NCBI GenBank assembly: GCA_009392275.1
Contig: VFGV01000005.1
Span: 1-64,000 of the forward strand
Length of the DNA stretch: 64,000 nt
From: SAR202 cluster bacterium
GTDB taxonomy: Bacteria; Chloroflexota; Dehalococcoidia; Lucifugimonadales; UBA2962
Direction: 5' to 3'
Part shown: piece after piece, positions 54,558 through 64,000 of the stretch
How positions within the stretch are numbered: position 1 is the stretch's first letter
Layout of the letters: the number at the start of each line of letters is the position of its first letter
Made by a program: the position numbers and the translations under genes
Notes under the pieces: generated by a model
Databases searched by the model: none
What the model was told of the DNA's origin: nothing
The model's input: only the letters and a program-made list of their open reading frames with translations

Positions 54558-56087
54558 TTATTGAGCTAACTCTATCGATCTGCTTTCTCTAATTACAGTC
54601 ACTTTGATTTGGCCAGGATAAACTAATGTTTCTTCAATTTTTGCAGCTATCTTCCTGGCTAAATCAGATGCCATTAAATCATCCACATTATCTGGTTTTA
54701 CTAAAACCCTAATTTCTCTTCCAGCTTGAATTGCGTAACATTTTTCCACTCCTTCAAAGCCGTCGGCCACTTCTTCTAGTGCCTTTATCCGCTCTATATA
54801 GTGTTCAAGAGTGTCGCTTCTAGCGCCAGGTCTCGCGGCACTAATCGCATCAGCCGCGGCAACAACGAATCCTTCCACAGATCTTGGTTCGTCATCATGG
54901 TGGTCAGCAATACAATCGCAAATCGCCTTAGAAACTTTGTATTTGGCTGCAACATCGGCTCCAATCTTTGCATGCCCGCCTTCGACTTCATGACTTAATG
55001 CTTTTCCTAAGTCATGTAATAGTCCTCCAGTCTTAGCTGTTTTGACGTTGGCACCTAATTCGGAAGCAATCATACCCGCTAAATTACCTACTTCAATACT
55101 ATGAAGTAATACGTTTTCTCCATAACTATACCTGTATTTTAATTTACCAAGTAATTTAACTACTTCAGGGTGCAATCCACGAACGCCGGTTTCAAATACA
55201 GCATCCTCTCCACTCTTCCAAATATTAGACCAAATCTCTTTTTCAGACTTAGAGACAATATCTTCGATCCTAGCAGGATGAATCCTACCATCAGCAATTA
55301 ATTTACTAACTGCCAATTTTGCAATTTCTCTCCTAACCGGATCGAAACAAGATAACGTCACCTGCTCTGGCGTATCATCTATGATCAAATCTACACCCGT
55401 AGCCTTCTCAATAGCTCTTATATTCCGTCCTTCTCGGCCAATCAAACGACCTTTCATATCGTCAGATGGTAATGAAACGGAAGCAATAGTCATTTCAGAA
55501 ACAACATCAGAAGCAAGTCTATGAATCGCCTGGCCGATTATGCTTCGGGCCTTATCATCTGCCTCTTCTTTTATTCGCTCTTCATAATCTCGATATCTAC
55601 GTGTAACTTCATGTTGAATTTCTTCCGAAGCTCTTTCCAGTAAAAGACTTTCAGCCTCCTGGTTGGTCATGCCAGATATATTTTCAAGTTCCTCAAGTTG
55701 CTTGTTTAGAACTTCATCTACTTCATTTCTGGCTAACTCCAACTCCTTTTCTTTTGAATGCCATGTCTTTTCACGTATTTCCAAATTATGATTTCGTCGA
55801 TCAAGTTGTTCTTCTCTTTTACTTAATCTGCGCTCTGAGTCCTTTATCTCAGACCGCTGTTCACGCAGTTCGGATTCAGTAGCTGTTCGAATCCTAAGGC
55901 TTTCTTCCTTAGCCTCAATAATAATAGCTCTTTTACTCTCATGAGCTTCAGACTTTATAAGCTCAGCGTCCTCGTGCGCTTCTTGTAATCGTTTTCGATT
56001 AACGATTTTTTTCCAGTAAAATCCAACTAATGCTCCTGCTCCCAATCCAATCAAGACGGCGATGATAGTAATAACCGTGTTTAACAC
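54558..56087 (-). CDS. rny: Ribonuclease Y
   Basis: A membrane-anchored endoribonuclease that starts mRNA decay. An N-terminal helix ([21 protein letters not shown]) is followed by a long charged coiled coil to about residue 190. A KH domain ([20 protein letters not shown]) comes next, then an HD domain with [10 protein letters not shown] and [16 protein letters not shown] set the start at GTG 56087 (510 residues), because the ATG at 56093 is buried in a full-length Shine-Dalgarno (56092-56102). The older reading from 56096 would add three residues. Confidence 0.95.
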   Translation of the reverse strand: MLNTVITIIAVLIGLGAGALVGFYWKKIVNRKRLQEAHEDAELIKSEAHESKRAIIIEAKEESLRIRTATESELREQRSEIKDSERRLSKREEQLDRRNHNLEIREKTWHSKEKELELARNEVDEVLNKQLEELENISGMTNQEAESLLLERASEEIQHEVTRRYRDYEERIKEEADDKARSIIGQAIHRLASDVVSEMTIASVSLPSDDMKGRLIGREGRNIRAIEKATGVDLIIDDTPEQVTLSCFDPVRREIAKLAVSKLIADGRIHPARIEDIVSKSEKEIWSNIWKSGEDAVFETGVRGLHPEVVKLLGKLKYRYSYGENVLLHSIEVGNLAGMIASELGANVKTAKTGGLLHDLGKALSHEVEGGHAKIGADVAAKYKVSKAICDCIADHHDDEPRSVEGFVVAAADAISAARPGARSDTLEHYIERIKALEEVADGFEGVEKCYAIQAGREIRVLVKPDNVDDLMASDLARKIAAKIEETLVYPGQIKVTVIRESRSIELAQ

Positions 56088-56091
56088 GTAC

Positions 56092-56102
56092 ATCACCTCC
56101 TT
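56092..56102 (-). promoter_or_regulatory. Full-length Shine-Dalgarno of rny
   Basis: On the minus strand the 11-mer AAGGAGGTGAT is the complete complement of the usual 16S 3' tail. An ATG overlaps its end at 56093, too close to be used. The GTG at 56087 is nine bases after GGAGG. Confidence 0.6.
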
Positions 56103-56485
56103 ATTAACTTTTTAAATCAACCTAACAGTAATTTGGGTTGATGGAAGCTCAGAAACTTGAGTCGGATTCTATAGTTAGCCATAATTGATGTCAATTTTAA
56201 GAAGATCGTTCCTTAGCCGCATATTAGACTCTCAAAACAAATTTAAATGGCCACCAACTTATTAAAAGTTAATACATAAATCTCGAGGTCTTGTAAAAAA
56301 ATTAGTTGATACCAAAATTCTTTGTTTCGTTACTTTCTTTTTTTAATTGACCCTCTATAATGAGAGCCCGTAGAATAGTAGAAAATGAGACCTTATAATC
56401 AATCAATTATAATTTTCCGCTAATGAGGTTTGGCTCTAACATTTAGTACACATGAGACATATTACGTTCTGCCCGAGCCAATCTA
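56103..56485. other. Divergent intergenic region between rny and purF
   Basis: About 380 bp of AT-rich DNA with no convincing coding frame. It must hold promoters for both divergent transcription units. A purF-side candidate is listed at 56347-56376. I saw no purine riboswitch core and no obvious terminator. Confidence 0.6.
56347..56376 (+). promoter_or_regulatory. Candidate promoter for purF-purM-purH
   Basis: TTGACC (56347-56352) and TAGAAT (56371-56376) are separated by 18 bp. A start near 56383 would leave a leader of about 100 nt. Confidence 0.35.
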
Positions 56486-57916
56486 ATGAATCCTAGTATA
56501 AATAAAAATGATATGACTATTGATTCTGGTATTCATGAAGAATGCGGGGTTGTGGGTGTATATTCACCTGATGAATCAGCTACACGTATCGCATTTTTTG
56601 GCCTATTCGCACTACAGCACCGAGGTCAAGAAAGCGCAGGTTTTGCTTCATGGGATGGTAAAACAATTAAAGTTAAAACCGCGATGGGCCTTATTTCGCA
56701 AGGCATAACCGAAGACCAAATATCTCTGCTTCCCGGCTTTTCAGCAATTGGTCACACACGATACTCAACAACTGGAAGCAGTCATTCCAAAAATGCACAG
56801 CCAATTTTGTCAAAAGGTCCCAATGGAGAGATTGCTCTTGCACATAATGGCAATGTGGTTAACTCCATAGAGCTTCGTAGAGAACTTATAGAATGGGGAT
56901 GTAATTTTGAAACCTCAAATGATTCAGAAATAATCGCGCACATGCTAAGTTATCTACCTGGTTCAGACTGGGGGCAAAGATGCTCTTCCTTGATGAGACG
57001 TTTAAGTGGAGCATATTCATTAACAGTATTAACCAATGAAGGAATTCTGGCTATAAGAGATCCGTTAGGTGTAAGGCCATTATGTGTTGGATCTCTTGGA
57101 AAGGGATGGGTCATCGCTTCAGAAACTTGTGCACTAGATCATGTTGGAGCTGAATTCGTTCGCGAAATAATGCCTGGCGAAGCGATAATGGTAAATTCAA
57201 AAGGTATCAATACAATCTACCAAAAACCCAGTAATGGTCGAACTGCATCCTGTATTTTCGAAAATATCTATTTTGCTAGGCCTGACAGCAACTTAGGCGG
57301 AAAACTTGTCTACACTCAAAGGATGGAGATGGGAGCAGAATTATCACGTAAATATCCTGTCGATGCGGATCTAGTTATAGGCATTCCGGATAGCGCAACT
57401 GCTGCAGCTGTCGGTTATTCTAAAGCTTCTGGAATACCATATGCAGAGGGAGTAATCAAAAACCGCTACGCAGGACGCACATTTATTCTGCCTGACCAAA
57501 GACTTAGAGAGCTTGGGGTGAGAAGAAAACTCAATCCATTGCCGGACATTATTAACAATAAAAGACTTGTTGTCGTTGATGATTCCATTGTTAGGGGTAC
57601 TACAACTCCTCATGTTGTTAATCTCCTAAAAAAGAGCGGCGCCAAAGAAATCCATCTAAGAATATGTGCCCCACCAATAAAATGGCCTTGCCATCTAGGT
57701 GTTGACTTAGCTTCAAAGCGGGAACTCATTGCTGCTAATAAATCGGTCGATGAAATCAAAGAGTACATTGGAGCTGACTCTCTAGGTTATCTAGACATTG
57801 AGAGTTTACTAAGGTCAGTTAATATTTCGAAGGAGAATGTTTGCCTTGGTTGTTTTAATGGCAATCATCCAATACCAGTACAGCTTGAAATGGACAAGCT
57901 AGCTCTCGAATTTTAA
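56486..57916 (+). CDS. purF: Amidophosphoribosyltransferase
   Basis: A 476-residue enzyme for the first committed purine step. A 19-residue leader is cleaved to expose the nucleophile Cys20 (HEECGVVGVY). Glutaminase motifs HRGQESAGFASW and ALAHNGNVVN and the PRPP loop VVVDDSIVRGTT are intact. Cysteines in ASCIFENIYF, PPIKWPCHLG and CLGCFNGNHP match the ligands of the 4Fe-4S Bacillus-type enzyme. An ATG at codon 10 is an alternative start. It heads the purF-purM-purH run. Confidence 0.96.
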   Translation: MNPSINKNDMTIDSGIHEECGVVGVYSPDESATRIAFFGLFALQHRGQESAGFASWDGKTIKVKTAMGLISQGITEDQISLLPGFSAIGHTRYSTTGSSHSKNAQPILSKGPNGEIALAHNGNVVNSIELRRELIEWGCNFETSNDSEIIAHMLSYLPGSDWGQRCSSLMRRLSGAYSLTVLTNEGILAIRDPLGVRPLCVGSLGKGWVIASETCALDHVGAEFVREIMPGEAIMVNSKGINTIYQKPSNGRTASCIFENIYFARPDSNLGGKLVYTQRMEMGAELSRKYPVDADLVIGIPDSATAAAVGYSKASGIPYAEGVIKNRYAGRTFILPDQRLRELGVRRKLNPLPDIINNKRLVVVDDSIVRGTTTPHVVNLLKKSGAKEIHLRICAPPIKWPCHLGVDLASKRELIAANKSVDEIKEYIGADSLGYLDIESLLRSVNISKENVCLGCFNGNHPIPVQLEMDKLALEF

Positions 57917-57941
57917 ATATAAATACGAATACAGGTTAATT

Positions 57942-58961
57942 TTGAGTAATTCATCGGTAGATAAATATAAACTTGCTGGAGTAGATCGCAACTCAGCTGA
58001 AAAACTAAAAAATTCCCTCGCCAGCATAGCAAAATCATCACATGGGCCAGAAGTTTTATCTGGTATAGGCGGGTTTGGAGGATTATATAAGCTAGCCAGT
58101 TATAAAAATCCTGTTTTGGTGTCAAGTACAGACGGCGTTGGCACAAAATTGCTTTTGGGAAAGTTGACAGGCAATTATAAAAACCTAGGTATTGATCTAG
58201 TAAATGCATGTCTAAACGATGTAATCGTTAGCGGGGCAGATCCTCTATTCTTTTTGGATTATATTGCAATCGGCAAAATAGATCAGGTTATTATCAATCA
58301 GTTAGTATCAGGAATGAGCCTCGCTTGTGAATCTGCTGGATGTGCTCTAATTGGTGGCGAAACGGCTGAAATGCCTGGAATATACAGGGAAGAAGATTTT
58401 GATATGGCTGGATTCGCAGTAGGTGCTGTAGAAGAAGATGAATTACTGAATCCAGATGAAATTAATGTAGGTGACTCTCTCGTTGGAATACCATCAAGTG
58501 GAATACACACAAACGGTTTTTCATTAATTAGAAAAGTGTTTAATATTGAAAACAACCATGCCATCTTAACCAAATATTCTGACACTTTAGGTCGTACACT
58601 AGCAGAAGAAATATCTGAACCACATCGTTCATACGTAAAAGAAACCAGCATTATGAAAGGTAGGGTAAAGTCTCTGGCACACATAACTGGAGGTGGATTG
58701 ATAGAAAATATGCCTAGATCTTTACCTCGTGGTATCGGTGCCAAATTCTATAAAGAATCTTGGAAGGTACCTGTTATATTTGATTTGATTCAATCAGAAG
58801 GAGATATCTCTCTCGATGAAATGAACCGTGTTTTCAATATGGGTATTGGCATGATCGCCATATGTGATTCGAAAAACGTGGATTACATACTTGAATCAAT
58901 ACCACATACATCTGTGATTGGAGAAACAATATCCAGCTCAGAATCAAAAATAATAATTTAA
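57942..58961 (+). CDS. purM: Phosphoribosylformylglycinamidine cyclo-ligase
   Basis: The 339-residue AIR synthetase closes the imidazole ring. The phosphate-loop motif VSSTDGVGTKLLLGK, the DLVNACLNDVIVSGADPLFFLDY block, and GGETAEMPGIY are diagnostic. The SGIHTNGFSLIRK and THITGGGL-like (AHITGGGLIEN) segments are also intact. The start is TTG at 57942 (MSNSSVDKYK), with a weak AGG upstream. It sits 25 bp after purF and 16 bp before the chosen purH start. Confidence 0.95.
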   Translation: MSNSSVDKYKLAGVDRNSAEKLKNSLASIAKSSHGPEVLSGIGGFGGLYKLASYKNPVLVSSTDGVGTKLLLGKLTGNYKNLGIDLVNACLNDVIVSGADPLFFLDYIAIGKIDQVIINQLVSGMSLACESAGCALIGGETAEMPGIYREEDFDMAGFAVGAVEEDELLNPDEINVGDSLVGIPSSGIHTNGFSLIRKVFNIENNHAILTKYSDTLGRTLAEEISEPHRSYVKETSIMKGRVKSLAHITGGGLIENMPRSLPRGIGAKFYKESWKVPVIFDLIQSEGDISLDEMNRVFNMGIGMIAICDSKNVDYILESIPHTSVIGETISSSESKIII

Positions 58962-58977
58962 CTATTTGGAAGACTAT

Positions 58978-60507
58978 ATGAGAGCTATATTAAGTGTATA
59001 TGACAAAACCGGAGTAGTCGCATTAGGCAAAAAGCTATCGGACTCGGGAATGGATATCATAAGTACCGGCGGAACGTATAAACAATTAACAGACGCAAAA
59101 ATCAAAGTGACTGCGGTGCAAAAAGTGACGGAATTTCCGGAAATACTTGATGGTCGTGTAAAAACCCTGCATCCGAAAATTTATGGCGGGCTTCTGGCGA
59201 GGCGCAGTAATAAAAATGATATTGCTCAAATATCTGATCATTCGATAGATACAATTGATCTAGTCGCAGTAAATCTATACCCTTTTTCAGATGCAATATC
59301 AAAGGCAAACTGTACTTTAGACAATGCATTAGAAAATATTGATATAGGTGGCCCGTCAATGTTACGAGCTGCTGCTAAAAATTTTAAAGATGTAATTGTG
59401 ATTGTTGACCCAAACGACTATGAAAAAGTTGCGGATGATATTTCCCAAAATGGACTAAATAGTGTTGGATTCAATTATCGAAAGTATCTAGCACATAAAG
59501 CTTTTAAACACGTCTCGGAATATGATGCTATTATCAGTAACTATCTAAATGAAAACCCTATTAATAAAACAGAACACTTTTCAGTCAATCTTACTAAGGT
59601 TTCCACTCTTAGGTACGGTGAAAATCCCCATCAAGCGGCATCGCTATATAAAAGCCCTAAATCTTCCAAGGGGATTGCAAATGCAAATAAGCTACATGGT
59701 AAAGATCTTTCTTTCAACAACATATTAGATGCTGATGCTGCATGGAACATAGTATCCGACTTCGATAATACTGCGGTCGCCATAGTTAAACACAACAACC
59801 CGTGCGGACTATCTGTAAATGAAAATCAGGCCTCCGCATATAAGCTAGCATTTGAAGGGGATCCTGTGTCAGCCTATGGCGGAATTCTAGGTTTCAATCG
59901 TAAAGTTGAACTTGAAACAGTGGAACAATTTAAATCCGTATTCTATGAGGTAATAGTTGCTCCAGGATACGACGAAGCTGCTTTAGAGCTATTAAGGAAA
60001 AGAAAGAATTTAAGAATTTTAGAAATTGAGCAGGATAAGAATCCAGCTAGTCAAATAGAAATACGAAATATATCTGGTGGAGCTTTAATACAAGAAACGG
60101 ATGCAAAACGAGTCGACCCTAACTCGTGGACAGTGGTTACTGAAAAAAAGCCAACTAAAAACCAACTTGACGATCTTGCCTTTGCTTGGACTGCAGTAAA
60201 ACATGTAAAGTCAAATGCAATTGTTTTAGCTAAAAACAAACAGTTACTAGGTATGGGTTCCGGTCAGCCAAACCGCTTAAACTCGATCCACTTAGCTGTC
60301 CGCGCAGCAGGTAATTCTTCATCAGGCAGTGTCCTGGCATCAGACGCATTTTTTCCGTTTGCCGATAACATAGAAATGGCATCTAAAGCTGGGGTTGTAG
60401 CTTTAATACAACCTGGTGGATCTATCAGAGACGAAGATACAATTAAATCAGCAAATGAATTAGGATTGTCGATGATATTTACTCACGTGAGGCATTTCAA
60501 CCATTAA
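58978..60507 (+). CDS. purH: Bifunctional AICAR formyltransferase / IMP cyclohydrolase
   Basis: About 509 residues. The N-terminal IMP cyclohydrolase domain has ISTGGTYKQL, VKTLHPKIYGGLL and the Lys/Tyr block NLYPF. The C-terminal transformylase has the catalytic KHNNPCG motif and the late AVRAAGN segment with ASDAFFPFAD. It makes IMP, the end of the pathway. The ATG at 58978 with GGAAG five bases upstream is preferred over a TTG four codons earlier (58966). It is the last purine gene of the operon. Confidence 0.96.
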   Translation: MRAILSVYDKTGVVALGKKLSDSGMDIISTGGTYKQLTDAKIKVTAVQKVTEFPEILDGRVKTLHPKIYGGLLARRSNKNDIAQISDHSIDTIDLVAVNLYPFSDAISKANCTLDNALENIDIGGPSMLRAAAKNFKDVIVIVDPNDYEKVADDISQNGLNSVGFNYRKYLAHKAFKHVSEYDAIISNYLNENPINKTEHFSVNLTKVSTLRYGENPHQAASLYKSPKSSKGIANANKLHGKDLSFNNILDADAAWNIVSDFDNTAVAIVKHNNPCGLSVNENQASAYKLAFEGDPVSAYGGILGFNRKVELETVEQFKSVFYEVIVAPGYDEAALELLRKRKNLRILEIEQDKNPASQIEIRNISGGALIQETDAKRVDPNSWTVVTEKKPTKNQLDDLAFAWTAVKHVKSNAIVLAKNKQLLGMGSGQPNRLNSIHLAVRAAGNSSSGSVLASDAFFPFADNIEMASKAGVVALIQPGGSIRDEDTIKSANELGLSMIFTHVRHFNH

Positions 60508-60534
60508 ATTCCGTCAACTCTATGATTAATTAAA

Positions 60535-61272
60535 ATGAACCACTCAGTCGAATTCATATTACCCGTATTAAACGAAGAAAAGGTTCTTGCTCCATCTGTG
60601 TCTACTATTTATAACTTTCTGGATACACACTTTAAGGATTACAATTGGCAAATCACAATCGCCGATAATGGATCTACAGACAAAACAGCAGCTATATCAG
60701 AAGCTTTGTCGACCAAATTTGATCGAGTAGAACACCTGAGAATCGCTAAAAAAGGAAGAGGGAGAGCACTAAAGCAATGCTGGATATCTTCTGAATCAGA
60801 TGTGGTTGCTTATATGGATATTGATTTATCGACTCAACTTGATGATATTAGACCTCTATTGGACTCCATCACAAAAAACAATTACGACCTGGCCATTGGG
60901 TCAAGGTTAATCAAAGGATCAGTCGTTGAGGGCAGATCAAGGAAAAGAGAATTTACATCGAGAACATACAACAAAATCATACAGTTGATATTTTCGGTTA
61001 ATTTTAATGACGCACAATGTGGATTTAAAGCGATAAGTAGATCTGCCGCTAACCAAATTGTGCCATTAGTTCAAGATAATGGCTGGTTCTTTGACACAGA
61101 ATTGCTAATTATTGCTGATCAATGTGAGTTCCGTATAAAAGAAATTCCGGTTAGATGGACAGATGATCCGGATACCCGAGTAAAGGTAATAAGTACAGCT
61201 ATATATGACTTATGCGGTTTAGCGAGATTGAAATTTGGCGGACTCCAATTAGCCAAATCGAAATTAAAATAA
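60535..61272 (+). CDS. GT2 glycosyltransferase, dolichyl-P-glucose synthase-like
   Basis: A 245-residue GT-A enzyme with VEFILPVLNEEKVLAPSV, IADNGSTDKT, the metal motif YMDIDLSTQ and DAQCGFKAI. It resembles the Alg5-like gene at 14.4 kb in overall order and the NGWFFDTELLIIA block, and likewise lacks membrane spans. It probably loads a sugar onto a polyprenyl phosphate. It follows purH by 27 bp on the same strand but is unlikely to be functionally tied to purine synthesis. The start ATG has no clear ribosome site. Confidence 0.85.
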   Translation: MNHSVEFILPVLNEEKVLAPSVSTIYNFLDTHFKDYNWQITIADNGSTDKTAAISEALSTKFDRVEHLRIAKKGRGRALKQCWISSESDVVAYMDIDLSTQLDDIRPLLDSITKNNYDLAIGSRLIKGSVVEGRSRKREFTSRTYNKIIQLIFSVNFNDAQCGFKAISRSAANQIVPLVQDNGWFFDTELLIIADQCEFRIKEIPVRWTDDPDTRVKVISTAIYDLCGLARLKFGGLQLAKSKLK

Positions 61273-61341
61273 ACCCCTCAGTTAACGAAACCCAGATAGT
61301 CAATTAATATATTTTCATATTAATGCATCATTAGTTATGGA

Positions 61342-61371
61342 TTGAAAACACATTACGCTTAAGTTTATACC
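61342..61371 (+). promoter_or_regulatory. Candidate promoter upstream of the NAPRTase-like gene
   Basis: TTGAAA (61342-61347) and TATACC (61366-61371) have an 18-bp spacer. The -10 is a poor match. Confidence 0.28.
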
Positions 61372-61445
61372 GTAAATAGAATAGAATAGCCTATGTTAGA
61401 ACAAATGATTATTTTATTAGCAAGAATCTTAGGTCGGAGTACAAT

Positions 61446-62444
61446 ATGGCTAATTCGGAATTTGACATAAAACGCCCCACTATGGTCGGCGATACAGCCG
61501 ATAGCTCGTTACAAAAAACCGTTCAAATCTTACGTGGTGAAGGAATTAATCCTCTAGTAGTGATGGAATTTGCCTCTTCACATTCAGGTATTTTATCTGG
61601 TTTGAATGAGGTCAAGGTCCTACTGGAAAAAATCCTACCCGAAAACGGAAGTGAAGCTTGGGCGATTGAAGAAGGTGCTTCAGTTGATGCTGGAGAAGTG
61701 TCATTAAGAGTCAAGGCACCTTATGGATCTATTGGGCTTTATGAGACAGCTATATCTGGTATTTTATCTTCATCTTCAGGATGGGCCACAGCTGCGAAAG
61801 AATGCGTTGATGCGGCAAATGGCACTCCAGTTTACTCAATCGGAGCAAGAAGCGTACATCCGGATGTTGCAGCCAATATGGACTACGCATCTATAGTAGG
61901 TGGATGTATTTCATGTTCAACAATTCTTGGAGCCAGAATTTCCGGAGTAACGCCTATTTCAATAATGTCTCATCCATTATCGTTAATAATGGGAGATACA
62001 GTAAGGGCTTTACAAGCCTTTGACAAACACACTGCACAGGATGTTCCTAGGATAGCTCTAGTGGATACACATAGAGACGAATCAGAGGAAGCTATTGCAA
62101 GTGCGAGAGCATTAAAAGATAGATTGCGAGGAATAAGAATAGACACAACTAAAGAAAGAGGCGGTGTAACTATTGATCTAGTTAATGAAATTCGCGCCCG
62201 TCTAGACCTTGCTGGATTTCAACACGTAGATATTTCAATTTCGGGCGGCCTAACACCTACGAAAATCAAAGATTTTATTGAAGCAAACTCACCTATTCAA
62301 AGTTTCGGAGTTGGATCTTATATAGCAAACGCCGGGTCAAATACATTTAATGCTGAAATACATGAAATTGATGGCAGGCCTATGGCCAGACGCGGAAAGA
62401 TTCCTGGTATAACATCAAATACGCGACTCAATAGAATTATTTAG
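61446..62444 (+). CDS. Nicotinate phosphoribosyltransferase-like protein
   Basis: A 332-residue type II phosphoribosyltransferase. GARSVHP, ISIMSHPLSLIMGDT and VDTHRDE are the family blocks, and the late ISGGLTPTKIKDF with FGVGSYI binds phosphate. The length and motif order fit short NAPRTases and their quinolinate-PRTase relatives, which make NAD precursors. Which of the two is favoured is unclear, but the HRDE and SHP motifs suit NAPRTase. The ATG has GGAG upstream. Its stop overlaps tilS by 8 bp convergently. Confidence 0.85.
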   Translation: MANSEFDIKRPTMVGDTADSSLQKTVQILRGEGINPLVVMEFASSHSGILSGLNEVKVLLEKILPENGSEAWAIEEGASVDAGEVSLRVKAPYGSIGLYETAISGILSSSSGWATAAKECVDAANGTPVYSIGARSVHPDVAANMDYASIVGGCISCSTILGARISGVTPISIMSHPLSLIMGDTVRALQAFDKHTAQDVPRIALVDTHRDESEEAIASARALKDRLRGIRIDTTKERGGVTIDLVNEIRARLDLAGFQHVDISISGGLTPTKIKDFIEANSPIQSFGVGSYIANAGSNTFNAEIHEIDGRPMARRGKIPGITSNTRLNRII

Positions 62445-63861
62445 TGTGAATTTCTGTTGCCGCAAATTTTAAAGCCTCACTGCCCTTATTAGGAACCTTA
62501 GCCCAGTCTGATATTCCACATCCCGCTACCCATATTATCCCTTTATCAGAGCAAATAACTGGCATCGAGTGGCGTAAAACTTTAGGGATTTTATGATCAA
62601 TAAATATATCCTGTACTTTCTTTGTGCCCATCATTCCAAGCGGTTGCATTCGGTCTCCATTCTGCCAACCCCTAACCCATATATTGCCAGCAGCCAATTG
62701 CTTATCAACCTTTACTGTTTTATTATCTTTATTCAGAAAATCTGAGGCTAGAATTTTTTCAAAAGATGAATTAATAGTCCAACCAGGTATATTTGTAATC
62801 CCAGGAATTTTTATAATATATCTACCGTCTATATTTACTGGCGAAAAATGCTTTTTAAATGAAAGAATAGTAGTATCTTTGAATTTATAAGCTTCCATTC
62901 CGTTCGGCAGATTTACTTCTTTAGCTGTTCCACCGTCCATTAACTTAATAATTTCTTTAACATGGGCCTGTTTTATATTTTTCAAACCATCTCCAAAAGT
63001 TACTAAAGCTTGCATAATTAAGTTACTGGTTAACGCAGGATGCAAGGTCACAACATTGTTTTTTATCACAATTTTATCGTTTTCAAATATTACATATTGA
63101 TCAATTACTTTATTGACAGATAAACGAATAAAATCATTAGCTTCTGCAGCAGTTGAAGCTAAGCGAACAAGAGACTCTTCAACATTAACGTTAAACTCTT
63201 TCAATGATGGTATAAGCTGGTGCCTTATCTTGTTTCTAGTAATACTCTGCAGATTATTAGATGAATCATATCTGGGCTGTAAATCATTATTTAAGCAATA
63301 TTGTAGTGTTTGTTCTCTCGTTATTTTTAAAAGTGGCCTGAATATTGGAACTCTTGAACCATTAATAGACAAAAAAGACATGGTACTCATACCCGATATC
63401 CCCTTTAAGCCAGATCCTCTAATAGCATTAAAAATAACAGTCTCAGATTGATCTGTAAAAGTATGGCCGACAACAACAGCATCCACTGATTTCTCAAGCA
63501 CTGTTTTCGCTAGAAACTCGTATCTCGCTTCCCTTGCCGCCTCTTCCAAAGACAATTTTCTAACTTCTTGTATGGATTTAACGTCGGCATTTCCAACTAC
63601 AAATGGCACATTAAAATTATTACTTAAGTTAACCACAAATTCTGAGTCCAAATCAGAATCAATGCCTCGCAGGTTATGGTTTAAGTGAGCGACAACTAGG
63701 TCAAGAGATAAATCCTTTTTGAGCGAATTCATGATATGAATTAATGCTAAAGAGTCTTGACCTCCTGAAACAGCTATAAGCAAACGTGATTTTTCCAAGT
63801 TAAACTTTAAAATCGACTTATTAACAACGGATTTGATATCCAAAAGGTGATCTTGTGCCAT
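62437..63861 (-). CDS. tilS: tRNA(Ile)-lysidine synthetase
   Basis: The 474-residue PP-loop ATPase converts C34 of tRNA-Ile(CAU) to lysidine. The ATP motif SGGQDSL is at about residues 30-36. It has LVVAHLNHNLRG, VVGHTFTDQSETVIFN and the middle substrate domain RNKIRHQLIPSL. The C-terminal TilS domain contains GWQNGDRMQPLGMMGTKKVQD. Its ATG directly abuts the stop codon of the upstream CorC/HlyC-domain gene, so it is translationally coupled to it. Confidence 0.93.
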   Translation of the reverse strand: MAQDHLLDIKSVVNKSILKFNLEKSRLLIAVSGGQDSLALIHIMNSLKKDLSLDLVVAHLNHNLRGIDSDLDSEFVVNLSNNFNVPFVVGNADVKSIQEVRKLSLEEAAREARYEFLAKTVLEKSVDAVVVGHTFTDQSETVIFNAIRGSGLKGISGMSTMSFLSINGSRVPIFRPLLKITREQTLQYCLNNDLQPRYDSSNNLQSITRNKIRHQLIPSLKEFNVNVEESLVRLASTAAEANDFIRLSVNKVIDQYVIFENDKIVIKNNVVTLHPALTSNLIMQALVTFGDGLKNIKQAHVKEIIKLMDGGTAKEVNLPNGMEAYKFKDTTILSFKKHFSPVNIDGRYIIKIPGITNIPGWTINSSFEKILASDFLNKDNKTVKVDKQLAAGNIWVRGWQNGDRMQPLGMMGTKKVQDIFIDHKIPKVLRHSMPVICSDKGIIWVAGCGISDWAKVPNKGSEALKFAATEIHTK

Positions 63862-64000
63862 TCAATTTATGCCTGTACTGGTATCTTTTGCACTAAAAGG
63901 TTTGATCAATCGTATAGATTCAACTTTGAATTTTCTCATTTCCAATACTTCCAATTTGATTTGATCAAACTCAAATTGTTCTCCTACAACTGGTATATGT
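63862..64000 (-). CDS. CorC/HlyC-domain protein, C-terminal fragment
   Basis: The minus frame entering from the window edge ends with TGA at 63862-63864. The 45 residues seen include IPVVGEQFEFDQIKLEVLEM and KFKVESIRLI. That is the C-terminal transporter-associated (CorC_HlyC) domain of CBS-pair membrane proteins such as HlyC/CorC/TlyC homologues. The upstream CBS and membrane parts lie beyond the window. The stop is immediately followed by the tilS ATG. Confidence 0.7.
   Translation of the reverse strand, partial: HIPVVGEQFEFDQIKLEVLEMRKFKVESIRLIKPFSAKDTSTGIN

Noticed and set aside
56356-56361. TATAAT as a purF -10
   Set aside because: The only nearby -35 match (TTGACC) ends 3 bp before it. 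The same TTGACC pairs better with TAGAAT at 56371.

Overview
The window is AT-rich bacterial chromosome with tightly packed housekeeping genes. It has about 53 protein genes, two of them cut by the window ends, and three tRNA genes. Several things suggest a streamlined, uncultured marine Chloroflexota lineage (Dehalococcoidia, SAR202-like): RNase Y, an AroH-type chorismate mutase, an F420/FMN-type PPOX protein, paired short-chain dehydrogenases, polyprenol-phosphate glycosyltransferases resembling Alg5 and DPM1, a Chloroflexota-style HNH protein, and many TTG starts. That placement is inference from gene content. No rRNA gene or other species marker is present.

Layout. 1-3107 is the only accessory-looking stretch. 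It holds a truncated kelch-repeat lipoprotein gene, a membrane acyltransferase, and then a small AT-rich segment. This segment lies between an intact tRNA-Val(GAC) gene and a decayed direct copy of that tRNA's 3' half, which is the footprint expected of a tRNA-targeting integrative element. Inside it are an unrecognised 92-codon gene and a QueF-like T-fold protein that lacks both the catalytic Cys and His. 3157-12076 (minus) carries rpoB-rpoC behind a strong sigma70-like promoter, plus a DUF192 lipoprotein. 12287-16999 (plus) carries homoserine kinase, aspartokinase, two GT2 glycosyltransferases and a TPR protein. 17366-23585 (plus) is an amino-acid and cofactor cluster: metallo-hydrolase, trpA, aroH, aroF, ribF, tyrS and a class V aminotransferase. 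23606-30034 holds ftsH (minus), a divergent double-domain M16 peptidase, and a tandem SDR pair in which the first member has lost its catalytic residues. 30157-37817 is mixed: cvpA, HNH, holB, lysA, VOC, a zinc dehydrogenase, YqeY, PPOX and an amidase. 37956-41337 is tig-clpP-clpX.

41365-56087 is a long run of minus-strand genes. It includes a probable operon topA-xerC-aroQ-pepP-efp-xseA-xseB-PHP-rhomboid, two tRNA-Ser genes, aspS, an Lrp-type regulator, plsY, a second PHP phosphoesterase and rny. 56486-61272 (plus) is purF-purM-purH followed by a third polyprenol-P glycosyltransferase. 61446-64000 has a nicotinate phosphoribosyltransferase-like gene convergent with tilS, which follows the 3' end of a CorC/HlyC-domain gene cut by the window end.

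Together the genes cover transcription (rpoBC), protein quality control (tig, clpPX, ftsH, M16, rhomboid), amino-acid supply (ask, thrB, lysA, aro and trp genes), purine synthesis (purFMH), DNA topology and repair (topA, xerC, xseAB, holB) and tRNA function (tyrS, aspS, tilS, tRNAs). The most unusual items are the Cys-less QueF-like protein in its tRNA-bounded segment, the half-dead SDR pair, and the EF-P whose tip lysine is missing.
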